This document shows, one piece after another, positions 34,939-43,674 of a DNA stretch of 64,000 nucleotides (position 1 is the first letter of the stretch; every line of letters begins with the position of its first letter). Below the pieces are notes generated by a model. The model did no database searches. It was not told the DNA's origin and saw nothing but the letters and a program-made list of their open reading frames with translations. Where the stretch lies: positions 1-64,000 of the forward strand of contig JABHCC010000036.1 in the NCBI GenBank assembly GCA_018669475.1. The letters run 5' to 3'. The stretch is from Bacteroidota bacterium (GTDB lineage Bacteria; Bacteroidota; Bacteroidia; Bacteroidales; UBA12481). The translations under genes and the position numbers were made by a program.

Positions 34939-36012
34939 ATGCAGAAGATGTCAAAATATTATTTGCCGCTTGCAGTTTTCCTGTTTGTTACCTTCATACT
35001 CAGTATGATGGAGCTAAAAATGGAGACCTCTATGCTAATGATAAATCGCTTCATTCCGGGAGCAGGATGGATTCAAATTGCACTTCTGGCTTCGTACGGA
35101 GCTTTTTTAGTATACAAAATGCAGGATGCTGACAAGTCAGCAGTTTGGCGAAAATGGAGTTGGTTGCTTTTTTCATTAGTTTTCTTCACACAGTTTGCAC
35201 TTGGAATTTTGGCAGATGAACGATTTCTGATGACTGACAAGCTCCATTTGCCAGTTCCTTTTATGATAGCGGCAGGACCTGTGTACAGAGCTCAGATGAC
35301 AATCATGCCGATACTTCTGTTGAGTAGCATACTTATTAGCGGGCCTGCCTGGTGCAGTCATTATTGTTATTTTGGGGCCTGGGATGGCTTGATGGCATCT
35401 TCGAAAGCTAAGAAGTCTTCTGGGAAACTAAGGCTTAACGATAGAAATAAGGAGAAGGAAAAGGAGAAGGAAAAGGAAGGGATTAGAAGTGAGGGGGAAC
35501 TACATCGGGGGGAACCGGTACGGCAAAAGTGGGCCTGGAAAATGACTTTTTTTGTTTTGATAATTCTTTTTGCCTGGGTATTCAGAATGTTTAATCTAAA
35601 AGGCTTACAAACGCTGATACCCGCATTAGTATTAGCCGGTTTTAGTATTGGAATAATGATCTTTATTTCCCGTAAAAGGCAGAAAATGGTACACTGTGTT
35701 GCTTTTTGTCCTATCGGAACTCTGGTTAATATTGGAAAATATATTTCTCCCTTCCGGATGAAAATTGAATCCTCCTGTACAAGCTGTATGAGGTGTATTC
35801 CAACATGTCCGTATGATGCTCTTAATGTTAAGGATATTAAAGCAGGAAAACCTGGTATAACATGTACACTATGTGGTGATTGTGTTTCAAGCTGTGATGT
35901 TTCTGCAATTCAGTATCGCTTCTTCAGAATGAGTCCCAAAGCTGCACGAAACCTATATCTCGTTGTCACAATAAGTGTGCACGTACTGTGCATGGGCTTA
36001 GCAAGGCTTTGA
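34939..36012 (+). CDS. NapH-like 4Fe-4S membrane protein
   Basis: The 357-residue protein has four to six membrane helices, the NapH-type motifs CSHYCYFGAWD and HCVAFCPIGT, and a C-terminal pair of [4Fe-4S] ferredoxin motifs, CTSCMRCIPTCP and CTLCGDCVSSCD. Such proteins carry electrons from the quinone pool to periplasmic reductases or act in redox assembly. A hydrophilic loop between helices contains a Lys/Glu run (NKEKEKEKEKEG) coded by short DNA repeats. The start could be 34939 (MQKMSKYY) or 34948 (MSKYY). No reductase gene adjoins it; nrfHA is about 3.5 kb downstream. Confidence 0.82.
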   Translation: MQKMSKYYLPLAVFLFVTFILSMMELKMETSMLMINRFIPGAGWIQIALLASYGAFLVYKMQDADKSAVWRKWSWLLFSLVFFTQFALGILADERFLMTDKLHLPVPFMIAAGPVYRAQMTIMPILLLSSILISGPAWCSHYCYFGAWDGLMASSKAKKSSGKLRLNDRNKEKEKEKEKEGIRSEGELHRGEPVRQKWAWKMTFFVLIILFAWVFRMFNLKGLQTLIPALVLAGFSIGIMIFISRKRQKMVHCVAFCPIGTLVNIGKYISPFRMKIESSCTSCMRCIPTCPYDALNVKDIKAGKPGITCTLCGDCVSSCDVSAIQYRFFRMSPKAARNLYLVVTISVHVLCMGLARL

Positions 36013-36038
36013 TTGAATCAGGTACTCCTGATTCAATC
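36011..36038 (+). terminator. Perfect 12-bp hairpin overlapping the NapH-like stop codon
   Basis: GATTGAATCAGG-TACT-CCTGATTCAATC is a perfect inverted repeat with a 4-nt loop that includes the end of the stop codon. It has no T run and leads directly into the GGGAATC array, so it is either an unusual terminator or a structure linked with the array. Confidence 0.6.
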
Positions 36039-36142
36039 GGGAATCGGGAATCGGGAATCGGGAATCGGGAATCGGGAATCGGGAATCGGGAATCGGGAAT
36101 CGGGAATCCCGGACCCCGGACTACGGACCCTGGACCCCGGAT
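36039..36142. repeat. GGGAATC x10 array followed by five GGAC heptads
   Basis: Ten exact copies of GGGAATC fill 36039-36108. After an 8-bp step, GGA(C/T) recurs at 36111, 36118, 36125, 36132 and 36139, again 7 bp apart. The right part overlaps the last codons of the minus-strand HI0933-type gene, so the array forms its C-terminal residues SGVQGP. Confidence 0.95.
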
Positions 36143-37458
36143 CTTTTTGAGATTATAGCTTGTGCTGCTGCCTTTGCGGTTGAGAATGCGATTTGTAGGT
36201 TGAAACCTCCTGTTGGTCCGTCGAGATCTAGTATTTCTCCTGCGATATATAGTCCTGCTACTTTCTTTGATTCCAGAGTCTTCTGATTAATTTCCTTCAC
36301 GTCTAATCCTCCATTTGTTATAATAGCTTCACTAAATGGACGATATCCTGTTAGCTTTAAACTAAAAGCTTTAAGAAAAGTATGAATTTCTTTTCGATCT
36401 TTTGCACTTACTTCCGAACCCGGTTTGTTTGGATGAATACCGGTACTTGCAACACAAACAGACACAAGTTTCTTGGGCATCAGACCGCGCAGGATGGATG
36501 AAACGGGTTCTTTTGCCCGGTCAGTAAAATCTCTGATTAATCGCCGGTTCAGTTTTTCTCCATCGAGGCCTGGTTTGAAATCAATAAGTATAGATAGTGA
36601 TTTTTGCTGATGTAATAATGAGACTGCTATTCTGCTTAAAGTAAGAATAATAGGACCAGAAAGCCCGGTTTTGATGAAATGAAGTTCACCAAATTCACTT
36701 GACACAGTTTTTCCTCTTTCCTGCAAGCTGGCCTGGACATTTCTTAATTCCAAGCCAGTTAAACTACTAACTATCCTGCTATCAATCTCTAGTGGTACAA
36801 GAGAAGGCAAACATTTTGATACTGAATGACCTAATTGCTTTAACATTCTGTGACCGTCACCATCAGATCCTGTTGCAGGATAGGATAATCCACCTGTACA
36901 CAGCAAAACGAAACTTGCTGAAAATGAACTGCTTTCACCAACTATTACCTCTCGCTTGTGCTTGATTCTTTGTCCGGCAATTGATGTGCCCTGAACTGCC
37001 TTTATTGATGTAATTGAACCACCTTCTATGAACTTCCTGGTAGTAATAATCCTGTTAACCCGGAAATCATGTTTGAAAATAACCCCTTTTCTGTCACACC
37101 ATTCGATCATTTTCTTAACTACATCGGGTGCCGAGTCATTTGCCGGAAAATAGCGGCCTCCGCGTTCCAGCTTAGTTTTGATACCAATTCTTTCGAACAA
37201 ATCAATTAATTCCTGATTGTAGAACTGGGAAAAACTCGATAAAAGAAATCGTCCGTCCGGATTAACTCTTTCGATAAAATCTTGTGTCTCAGTATCATTG
37301 GTGATATTACAACGCCCTTTGCCGGTAATGCTAAGTTTACGTCCTGATTGGCTCATCTTTTCAAGCACAATAACTTGAAGACCAGCTTCAGCCATATATC
37401 CGGCAGCCAGTAGTCCGGAAGCTCCGCTACCTATAATAACAGCGTCATAATTTTCCAT
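36121..37458 (-). CDS. HI0933/YhiN-type FAD-dependent oxidoreductase
   Basis: The 445-residue protein starts with the FAD-binding motif AVIIGSGASGLLAAGYMAEAGLQVIVLEK (GxGxxG near residues 11-16, in part), then SITGKGRCNITND, LLCTGGLSYPATGSDGDGH and the C-terminal EILDLDGPTGGFNLQIAFSTA. These are the hallmarks of the HI0933-like flavoprotein family (YhiN), whose natural reaction is poorly known. The last residues SGVQGP come from the 7-bp periodic array at the gene's 3' end, so the original tail may have been replaced. Confidence 0.9.
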   Translation of the reverse strand: MENYDAVIIGSGASGLLAAGYMAEAGLQVIVLEKMSQSGRKLSITGKGRCNITNDTETQDFIERVNPDGRFLLSSFSQFYNQELIDLFERIGIKTKLERGGRYFPANDSAPDVVKKMIEWCDRKGVIFKHDFRVNRIITTRKFIEGGSITSIKAVQGTSIAGQRIKHKREVIVGESSSFSASFVLLCTGGLSYPATGSDGDGHRMLKQLGHSVSKCLPSLVPLEIDSRIVSSLTGLELRNVQASLQERGKTVSSEFGELHFIKTGLSGPIILTLSRIAVSLLHQQKSLSILIDFKPGLDGEKLNRRLIRDFTDRAKEPVSSILRGLMPKKLVSVCVASTGIHPNKPGSEVSAKDRKEIHTFLKAFSLKLTGYRPFSEAIITNGGLDVKEINQKTLESKKVAGLYIAGEILDLDGPTGGFNLQIAFSTAKAAAQAIISKRSGVQGP

Positions 37459-37585
37459 GGATGAAAGGTAAGGAAAAAGGAAAGTAGTTTATTGTAACCT
37501 TTTCGAAGTTTCATCGTTTAAAATATCAGTATGCCAACAATCTGTTGGTAAGGAAAATTTATCCTATACAAAATCATTTTCACAT

Positions 37586-39427
37586 ATGACTGATATACAG
37601 GCAGACCAGGTCGACTTGTCAGCTTTGCTCCAACAATACTTCGGTTACAACTCTTTCCGCACTCATCAGAAGGAAATCATTCAAAGAACTTTGAAGGGAG
37701 AAGACTCCGTGGTATTGATGCCAACAGGGGGAGGAAAGTCTCTCTGCTATCAATTGCCAGCGGTTGTACTAGATGGTCTTACAGTTGTTGTTTCACCTCT
37801 GATAGCACTGATGAAGGATCAGGTTCAAAGTTTAGTTGCAAATGGCATTGCGGCTGCTTACCTGAACTCTAGTTTAACTTCATCACAGGAGGCAAAGCTG
37901 ATTACACGCTTACAGAGTAATTCATATAAATTATTATATGTAGCACCTGAAAGATTATTTGCCAGAGGTTTTCTGTCATTTCTGTCTCAGCTCAGGATAG
38001 GTCTTTTTGCAATTGATGAAGCGCATTGTATAAGCACCTGGGGACATCACTTCAGACCTGATTATAAACGCTTATCAATTCTGAAAAAGCAATTTCCCGG
38101 CACACCTTTTATGGCCCTGACTGCTACTGCAGACAAAGCTGTGCGACGAGATATTGGAGATTTATTACTCTTAAAAAATCATAAGTACTATATAAGCTCT
38201 TTTGACCGGCCAAATCTGTCATTAGCTGTGCTGCCCGGACAGAAAAAATGGGAGCAACTTTTTCAGATTGTTCAAAAATATCCGGAAGAATCAGGTATTA
38301 TTTATTGTGGAAGTAGGGCAACAACAGAGAAACTGGCAGACAAATTGCGCAATGCAGGTAAAAAGGCAGTCTGTTATCATGCTGGCCTTAATCCATCCAT
38401 AAGGAGTAAAACCCAGGATCAGTTTATTCAGGGAGATGTAGATATAGTTTGTGCTACTATTGCCTTTGGGATGGGTATAGATAAAGCTAATATACGCTTT
38501 GTGGTTCATTACAATATGCCCGGAAATCTGGAAAGTTTGTATCAGGAGATCGGACGTGCCGGACGGGATGGTCAGGCCGCTGAAACTGTTTTGTTCTATA
38601 GTTATCGGGATGTTCAGACACATCTCGGATTTATGGAGGATGTGGATGACTCAGGGTACCGCTCAATTCTTGCGGCTAAGCTCAAGCGTATGCAGGAATA
38701 TGCAGAAGCCCAGGTTTGCAGAAGGAAAATCCTGTTAAGTTATTTTAGTGAATCACCCGGACCCGATTGTGGAAATTGCGATGTTTGCAAGAATCCTCCT
38801 GAATACTTTGATGGGAGTATTGAAGCCAAAAAAGCAATTTCAGCTATTGCACGAAGTCAGGAGAAACTGAGTGTTTCTGTTCTGATAGAAGTATTAAAAG
38901 GCCAATATTCTCAGAAAGTGAAGGATAAAAACTGGCAAATACTTAAAACCTTTGGTGCTGGGAGAGAGCACAGCCTGTTTGCCTGGCAATTATATTTACA
39001 GCAGATGATCCAGCAGGGGATAATGGAAATTGACTATAGAGATCATAATAATTTGAAATTGACCACAGTAAGTGAGAGAGTATTAAAAGGTGAATCTGTT
39101 GTTAATCTGGTGAAATTCGAAACGATAAAAATCCGACAGGAAGAGCAGAAGAAAAAGGCCAAACTCAAAATAAAGATTGATTTACCTGATGATCTAAAAC
39201 TACCTATTGATCCGAAACTATTCGAAGCACTTAAGGAATTACGCAAAGAGATAGCTATGGAAATACGAAAGCCTGCATTTGTAGTTTTTTCAGATGCCAG
39301 TCTGGAAGAAATGGCGGCCAATAAGCCCTTAAATCAGGAGCAATTTCTTAAGATAAATGGGGTGGGAAAGTATAAGTCAAATAGATATGCTAAAGAGTTT
39401 CTTGACTTGATACAGAAGTTTTTATGA
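37586..39427 (+). CDS. recQ: ATP-dependent DNA helicase RecQ
   Basis: RecQ unwinds DNA 3'-5' in recombination and repair. The 613-residue protein has all helicase motifs (Walker A PTGGGKSLCYQLPA, Walker B IDEAHCISTWGHHFRPDY, LYQEIGRAGRDGQ), the RecQ zinc site (VCRRKILLSYF, then DCGNCDVC), the winged-helix RQC region and a C-terminal HRDC-like segment (LKINGVGKYKSNRYAKEFL). The aromatic-rich loop reads STWGHHFRP instead of the commoner SEWGHDFRP. An inverted repeat CCAACA-ATC-TGTTGG (37534-37548) lies 40 bp upstream of the start, purpose unknown. Confidence 0.96.
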   Translation: MTDIQADQVDLSALLQQYFGYNSFRTHQKEIIQRTLKGEDSVVLMPTGGGKSLCYQLPAVVLDGLTVVVSPLIALMKDQVQSLVANGIAAAYLNSSLTSSQEAKLITRLQSNSYKLLYVAPERLFARGFLSFLSQLRIGLFAIDEAHCISTWGHHFRPDYKRLSILKKQFPGTPFMALTATADKAVRRDIGDLLLLKNHKYYISSFDRPNLSLAVLPGQKKWEQLFQIVQKYPEESGIIYCGSRATTEKLADKLRNAGKKAVCYHAGLNPSIRSKTQDQFIQGDVDIVCATIAFGMGIDKANIRFVVHYNMPGNLESLYQEIGRAGRDGQAAETVLFYSYRDVQTHLGFMEDVDDSGYRSILAAKLKRMQEYAEAQVCRRKILLSYFSESPGPDCGNCDVCKNPPEYFDGSIEAKKAISAIARSQEKLSVSVLIEVLKGQYSQKVKDKNWQILKTFGAGREHSLFAWQLYLQQMIQQGIMEIDYRDHNNLKLTTVSERVLKGESVVNLVKFETIKIRQEEQKKKAKLKIKIDLPDDLKLPIDPKLFEALKELRKEIAMEIRKPAFVVFSDASLEEMAANKPLNQEQFLKINGVGKYKSNRYAKEFLDLIQKFL

Positions 39428-39518
39428 GCAAATGTTAAAATTGTTATTTTAGTAACACTCGTTACATAAAATCTTGTAAAAACCATATATATTGGTGTCG
39501 AAATCAACATCCACACTT

Positions 39519-40088
39519 ATGGTTAAAAATCTCTTTAATTTCCTAAAACCACCCGACAATTGGCGATTTTTTATTAATATGCTAATAGCTAGTATTGTAG
39601 GATTGGCGGTCTTTCTAATATATGAATCGAAAGCACCGTCATATCTGTCTGACAACCCTAAGACCTGTGTAAATTGCCATATAATGGCACCGCAATATGC
39701 TACATATGCGCATAGTTCGCACCGGGAATGGGCAAATTGTAATGACTGTCATGTGCCTCATAATAATGTAATCAACAAATATTATTTCAAGGCAAAGGAT
39801 GGAATTCGGCATGCCTCAATGTTTACCTTACGAAAAGAACCACAGGTAATTTTTATTCATGAAGCAGGACAAGAAGTAGTACAGGACAATTGTATCAGAT
39901 GTCATTCAGATTTACTAGATGACCCTAAACTATTATTAAGAACAGATGTTTACCAACATGAGCGTTCAGAGAGACCATGTTGGGAATGTCACAGAGAAGT
40001 GCCCCATGGCAGGGTGAATTCTTTATCATCAGTTCCCAACCCTATGCTTTTTTTACAATCAGAAAAAACAAATACTTACAAACAATAA
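39519..40088 (+). CDS. nrfH: Cytochrome c nitrite reductase small subunit NrfH
   Basis: NrfH is the tetrahaem quinol dehydrogenase that feeds electrons to NrfA. The 189-residue protein has one N-terminal membrane helix (MLIASIVGLAVFLIYES region) and four haem-binding motifs: CVNCH, CNDCH, CIRCH and CWECH, as in the NapC/NirT/NrfH family. It is 24 bp upstream of nrfA. The ATG at 39519 is chosen since the sequence before it (from a TTG at 39492) is not family-like. Confidence 0.95.
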   Translation: MVKNLFNFLKPPDNWRFFINMLIASIVGLAVFLIYESKAPSYLSDNPKTCVNCHIMAPQYATYAHSSHREWANCNDCHVPHNNVINKYYFKAKDGIRHASMFTLRKEPQVIFIHEAGQEVVQDNCIRCHSDLLDDPKLLLRTDVYQHERSERPCWECHREVPHGRVNSLSSVPNPMLFLQSEKTNTYKQ

Positions 40089-40112
40089 CAAACTTCAAAA
40101 TAACTGATAACT

Positions 40113-41636
40113 ATGGCAACACTTAGAGATATTATTCGAAATAAACCCTGGATGGGATGGATTCTTTTCTGTGCAACAGTGATTGTAGTTTTTCTCCTCG
40201 GATTACTGGGCTCATCAATCGTAGAGCGCAAATCTGAAGCATTAATGGTCTACACACCTCAGGTAGAGCACGGACAGTATGAACCCAGAAATGAAGTTTG
40301 GGGAGAGAACTTTCCACGTCAGTATCAAACTTACATGAAAACCAAAGAGGGTTCTTTCAAGAGTAGATACAATGGAAATGAAATGATTGATATGCTTGAA
40401 GTGGATCCAAGACTTGTTGTTTTATGGGCAGGATATGGTTTTGCAAAAGACTACAATCAGGGTAGGGGACATGCTTATGCAGTTGAAGATCTACGCAATA
40501 CATTAAGAACTGGAGCCCCAGTAGATGGAGCAAAAAGCCCAATGCCAAATACATGCTGGTCTTGTAAAAGCCCTGATGTTCCTCGCTTAATGGATGAAGT
40601 CGGAATTGCTGAATTCTACAATGGTTCTTGGGAAACTAAAGGTCATGAGGTAGTAAATTCAATCGGTTGTGGAGATTGTCACGATGCAGAAACTATGAAT
40701 TTAAAAATCACTCGTCCGGTACTAACAGAGGCTTTTAAAAGAATGGGCAAAGATATTAACGACGCTTCTCATCAGGAAATGCGCTCTCTTGTTTGTGCTC
40801 AGTGTCATGTTGAGTATTACTTCAATAAGAAGAGAGTTGGAGCTGAGGGTGTACCTTACCTGACTCTGCCTTGGGATAAGGGAATGACTGTTGAGGACAT
40901 GGAAGAGTATTATGATGAGATTGAATTCAAAGACTGGACTCATGCAGTAAGTAAGGCCCCTATGTTAAAGGCACAACATCCAGGTTATGAGGTTTATATG
41001 ACCGGAATTCATGCAAGCAGAGGTGTTTCTTGTGCCGATTGTCATATGCCATACATGAGTGAAGGAGGTCAAAAATTCACTGATCATCACGTACAAAGTC
41101 CTTTAAATAACGTAGCTAATTCTTGCCAGGTTTGTCATCGTGAAGAAACCGAGCAATTATTGAAAGATGTATACACCAGTCAGGACAGAATAATTGAGAA
41201 TCGAGACAAGCTTGAAGAATTGATCGTAAGAGCTCACGTTGAAGCTAAATTCGCATGGGATCTTGGTGCTACTGAGGAGCAAATGAGTGAAATACTGATG
41301 GATATACGTCACGCTCAATGGAGATGGGATTATGCTGCTGCCAGCCATGGTGGATCATTTCACTCTCCAGTTGAAACTGGCCGGGTAATTTCTACAGGGA
41401 TAACAGTTGCACAGGAAGGAAGACTCAAACTAGCTCGTCTGTTTGCAGATCTTGGACACAATGAAGAAATTCCTTATCCTGATATTTCTACAAAAGCTAA
41501 GGCTCATGAGTTTATTGGTTTACCTGTAGAAAAAATGAGGGCTGATAAAAAGGAGTTTACCGAAAAGGTTGTGCCTGAGTGGTTAAAAAAGGCTGCTGAA
41601 AGAGAATCAACTTACACTACGAAAACTATTAACTAA
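40113..41636 (+). CDS. nrfA: Ammonia-forming cytochrome c nitrite reductase NrfA
   Basis: NrfA reduces nitrite to ammonia with six electrons in the periplasm. The 507-residue protein has an N-terminal membrane or signal helix (GWILFCATVIVVFLLGLLGS), then the active-site haem motif CWSCK with lysine as ligand, and four further motifs CGDCH, CAQCH, CADCH and CQVCH, giving the usual five haems. Segments LVCAQCHVEYYF and AQHPGYEVYMTGIHA carry conserved active-site and calcium-site residues. It forms an operon with nrfH and the porin-like gene that starts 9 bp after its stop. Confidence 0.97.
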   Translation: MATLRDIIRNKPWMGWILFCATVIVVFLLGLLGSSIVERKSEALMVYTPQVEHGQYEPRNEVWGENFPRQYQTYMKTKEGSFKSRYNGNEMIDMLEVDPRLVVLWAGYGFAKDYNQGRGHAYAVEDLRNTLRTGAPVDGAKSPMPNTCWSCKSPDVPRLMDEVGIAEFYNGSWETKGHEVVNSIGCGDCHDAETMNLKITRPVLTEAFKRMGKDINDASHQEMRSLVCAQCHVEYYFNKKRVGAEGVPYLTLPWDKGMTVEDMEEYYDEIEFKDWTHAVSKAPMLKAQHPGYEVYMTGIHASRGVSCADCHMPYMSEGGQKFTDHHVQSPLNNVANSCQVCHREETEQLLKDVYTSQDRIIENRDKLEELIVRAHVEAKFAWDLGATEEQMSEILMDIRHAQWRWDYAAASHGGSFHSPVETGRVISTGITVAQEGRLKLARLFADLGHNEEIPYPDISTKAKAHEFIGLPVEKMRADKKEFTEKVVPEWLKKAAERESTYTTKTIN

Positions 41637-41645
41637 AATCAAAGT

Positions 41646-42896
41646 ATGAACACAATTAAAAAAACAATTTTTCTATTTGCCATTATGTTTTTTGGCATCT
41701 CAGGTTTGAAAGCCCAGTTTAATCTTAGTGGAGAGTTCAGACCAAGAACAGAACTTAGTCATGGGTATAAGACTTTAGCACATGCTGATCAGGCTGCCTC
41801 TATATTTACAAGTCAGCGTACACGAGTAAATTTTGGATATAAGTCAGATCGATTGACTTCAAAATTTGTTTTACAAGATGTGAGAAACTGGGGAGGTCAG
41901 AAACAACTAGCAGGTAATGAGGATTTTGCAGCTAGTGTACATGAAGCATGGGCTCAAGCCAAATTACATTATGGGATTAGCCTGAGAGTGGGTAGACAAG
42001 AATTAGGCTATGACAATAGCAGAATCTTTGGAAATGTAGGCTGGGCACAGCAGGGGAGAAGTCATGATCTCTTACTGCTTAAATATGAAGAAAATTTCAA
42101 TTTACATGTTGGAGTAGCCTACAACCAATCAGGAGTAAGAACAAACAATTTTTATTTTGGTCCTGATGCTTATAAAGCCATGCAATTTGTCTGGTTCAAC
42201 AAAAGCTTTGGTAGACTGAATGTTAGTTTATTAGCTCTGAATAACGGTGTACCTTATACTATAAGTACTGGTGATGCTGGTGAAATTACTGAACAAGGAA
42301 TCAGATACTCACAAACCATGGGAACCTATTTGGCTTACAAAGCTGGCAAACTTTCTTTTGGAGGTAATGTATATTATCAAATGGGTAAAGATCCGTCAGG
42401 AAAAGAATTGAGTGCCTATGAAGTTCTGGTTGAAGCTGGTTATGCTTTTTCAGCCAAGAGCAAAATAGGGCTTAGCTATGAGAAATTATCTGGAACAAAC
42501 ACAAGTGGGGCTACTGTAAATAATTCATTTACTCCACTTTATGGCACAAATCACAAATTCAACGGACATATGGATTATTTCTTTGTTGGAAACCATATTA
42601 ACTCTGTTGGATTACAGGATGTGACATTCAGTATCTCTCAAAAGGTTCATAAGCATACCATTAATGCCCATGTTCATGCTTTCATGAGCTCAGTGGCTCT
42701 TACAAGTGGTAATTATTTAGGAACTGAGCTTGATTTATTTCTTGTACATCCGATAGGTGATAATATTAAAATCCAACTCGGTTATTCACAAATGTTCGCT
42801 GGTGATGATATGGCTGACATTAAAACCGGAAGTGTTGATGCGACATCCAATTGGGCTTATGTGATGTTTGTGTTTACTCCTAAGTATATTAAATGA
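41646..42896 (+). CDS. Outer-membrane beta-barrel protein (alginate-export-like family)
   Basis: The 416-residue protein has a signal peptide (hydrophobic FLFAIMFFGISGLKAQ) and continues with FNLSGEFRPRTELSHGYKTL and FTSQRTRVNFGYKSD, the pattern of the alginate_exp/porin-like barrel family. Alternating strands run to the C-terminal phenylalanine-rich end (WAYVMFVFTPKYIK). It lies 9 bp after nrfA and is probably co-transcribed. This suggests a pore through which nitrite or another small solute enters, though alginate-type homologues also occur next to other respiratory genes. Confidence 0.82.
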   Translation: MNTIKKTIFLFAIMFFGISGLKAQFNLSGEFRPRTELSHGYKTLAHADQAASIFTSQRTRVNFGYKSDRLTSKFVLQDVRNWGGQKQLAGNEDFAASVHEAWAQAKLHYGISLRVGRQELGYDNSRIFGNVGWAQQGRSHDLLLLKYEENFNLHVGVAYNQSGVRTNNFYFGPDAYKAMQFVWFNKSFGRLNVSLLALNNGVPYTISTGDAGEITEQGIRYSQTMGTYLAYKAGKLSFGGNVYYQMGKDPSGKELSAYEVLVEAGYAFSAKSKIGLSYEKLSGTNTSGATVNNSFTPLYGTNHKFNGHMDYFFVGNHINSVGLQDVTFSISQKVHKHTINAHVHAFMSSVALTSGNYLGTELDLFLVHPIGDNIKIQLGYSQMFAGDDMADIKTGSVDATSNWAYVMFVFTPKYIK

Positions 42897-42930
42897 GGAA
42901 ATAGGAAATAGAAATTAGGAAATAAGGCTG
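42896..42930. repeat. 7-bp periodic array (AGGAAAT)
   Basis: AGGAAAT, AGGAAAT, AGAAATT, AGGAAAT and AAGGCTG follow one another in 7-bp steps, beginning on the last base of the porin-like gene's TGA stop. It precedes the terminator at 42950. Confidence 0.85.
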
Positions 42931-42949
42931 GTAATAATATAAATTATTA

Positions 42950-42984
42950 GGAGTGAGTGCTTTTAGCGCTTGCTCCTTTTTTTT
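42950..42984 (+). terminator. Rho-independent terminator after the nrf operon
   Basis: GGAGTGAGTGC-TTTTA-GCGCTTGCTCC forms an 11-bp stem with wobble pairs and is followed by eight T residues. It ends the nrfH-nrfA-porin transcript. Confidence 0.9.
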
Positions 42985-43017
42985 ATATTTATATCAGCAA
43001 CCATAAACCTATGCCTC

Positions 43018-43575
43018 ATGAAATATTCTAAGTTATTTTCTTTTCTTCTGATTATACTAATTGCAATTGCTTGCTCAATGGTTAGAACTCCTGATTTAGT
43101 ACAGGAAGATATTTATTTGGAGCCGGAGTTTATCTCAGAAGTTAGTCATGACGGTAGTTTGAGTAGCATGAAAGACATTGTATTCAAATGTGATATGTCT
43201 GTTATCCTGACTGATATTATGAATCAGATCCAGCACGATCCTAATGATTATCCGAATACTGAAGTTTCTTTCAGCTGGAATGTCGATGTATTATTTTTTC
43301 GCGAAAATGGCAGAGGTGTTTATTCAGACTTACCTGATATTGGCGACCACTATTGTGCAGATACAAAAGCCTTAGAATGGGAGGATACAATGAGCTTACA
43401 GGAAATCATAGGAAATCAGCCAAATACTTTCTGGGAGGGCTTATTGTCAGAGACTGCGATGATTTCCTGCACAATAAAGTGCATATGCAACTATTCATGG
43501 GCAGAGGACGACAGTGAAGAGCCATTTATATGGTCACAAAGCGTTGATGAGGAGCATACAATTATTATTGAGTAG
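43018..43575 (+). CDS. Lipoprotein of unknown function
   Basis: I do not recognise this family. The 185-residue protein has a lipoprotein signal peptide (hydrophobic stretch then IAIAC, Cys near residue 19). The remainder is rich in acidic residues and short strands (VSFSWNVDVLFFRENG) and contains five further cysteines, which is unusual for a small protein of this kind and may form disulfides. It stands alone between the nrf terminator and the convergent T9SS protein gene. The start is set at the ATG that gives the signal peptide. Confidence 0.6.
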   Translation: MKYSKLFSFLLIILIAIACSMVRTPDLVQEDIYLEPEFISEVSHDGSLSSMKDIVFKCDMSVILTDIMNQIQHDPNDYPNTEVSFSWNVDVLFFRENGRGVYSDLPDIGDHYCADTKALEWEDTMSLQEIIGNQPNTFWEGLLSETAMISCTIKCICNYSWAEDDSEEPFIWSQSVDEEHTIIIE

Positions 43576-43674
43576 ATCTTTTGAGGAATAGATTGTCCAA
43601 CAATTATCATTTTGTGAAAGTTTACTCACCTTATAGTGAGTGGAGTAGGGTGAAAAAAAGCTAGTGCGTACCAG

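Noticed and set aside
36039..36108. GGGAATC repeats as a possible CRISPR array
   Set aside because: Units are 7 bp with no unique spacers and there are no cas genes in the window.
37534..37548. Inverted repeat CCAACA-ATC-TGTTGG before recQ as a LexA-type operator
   Set aside because: It does not match a LexA box known to me and no similar copy was seen at other repair genes here.
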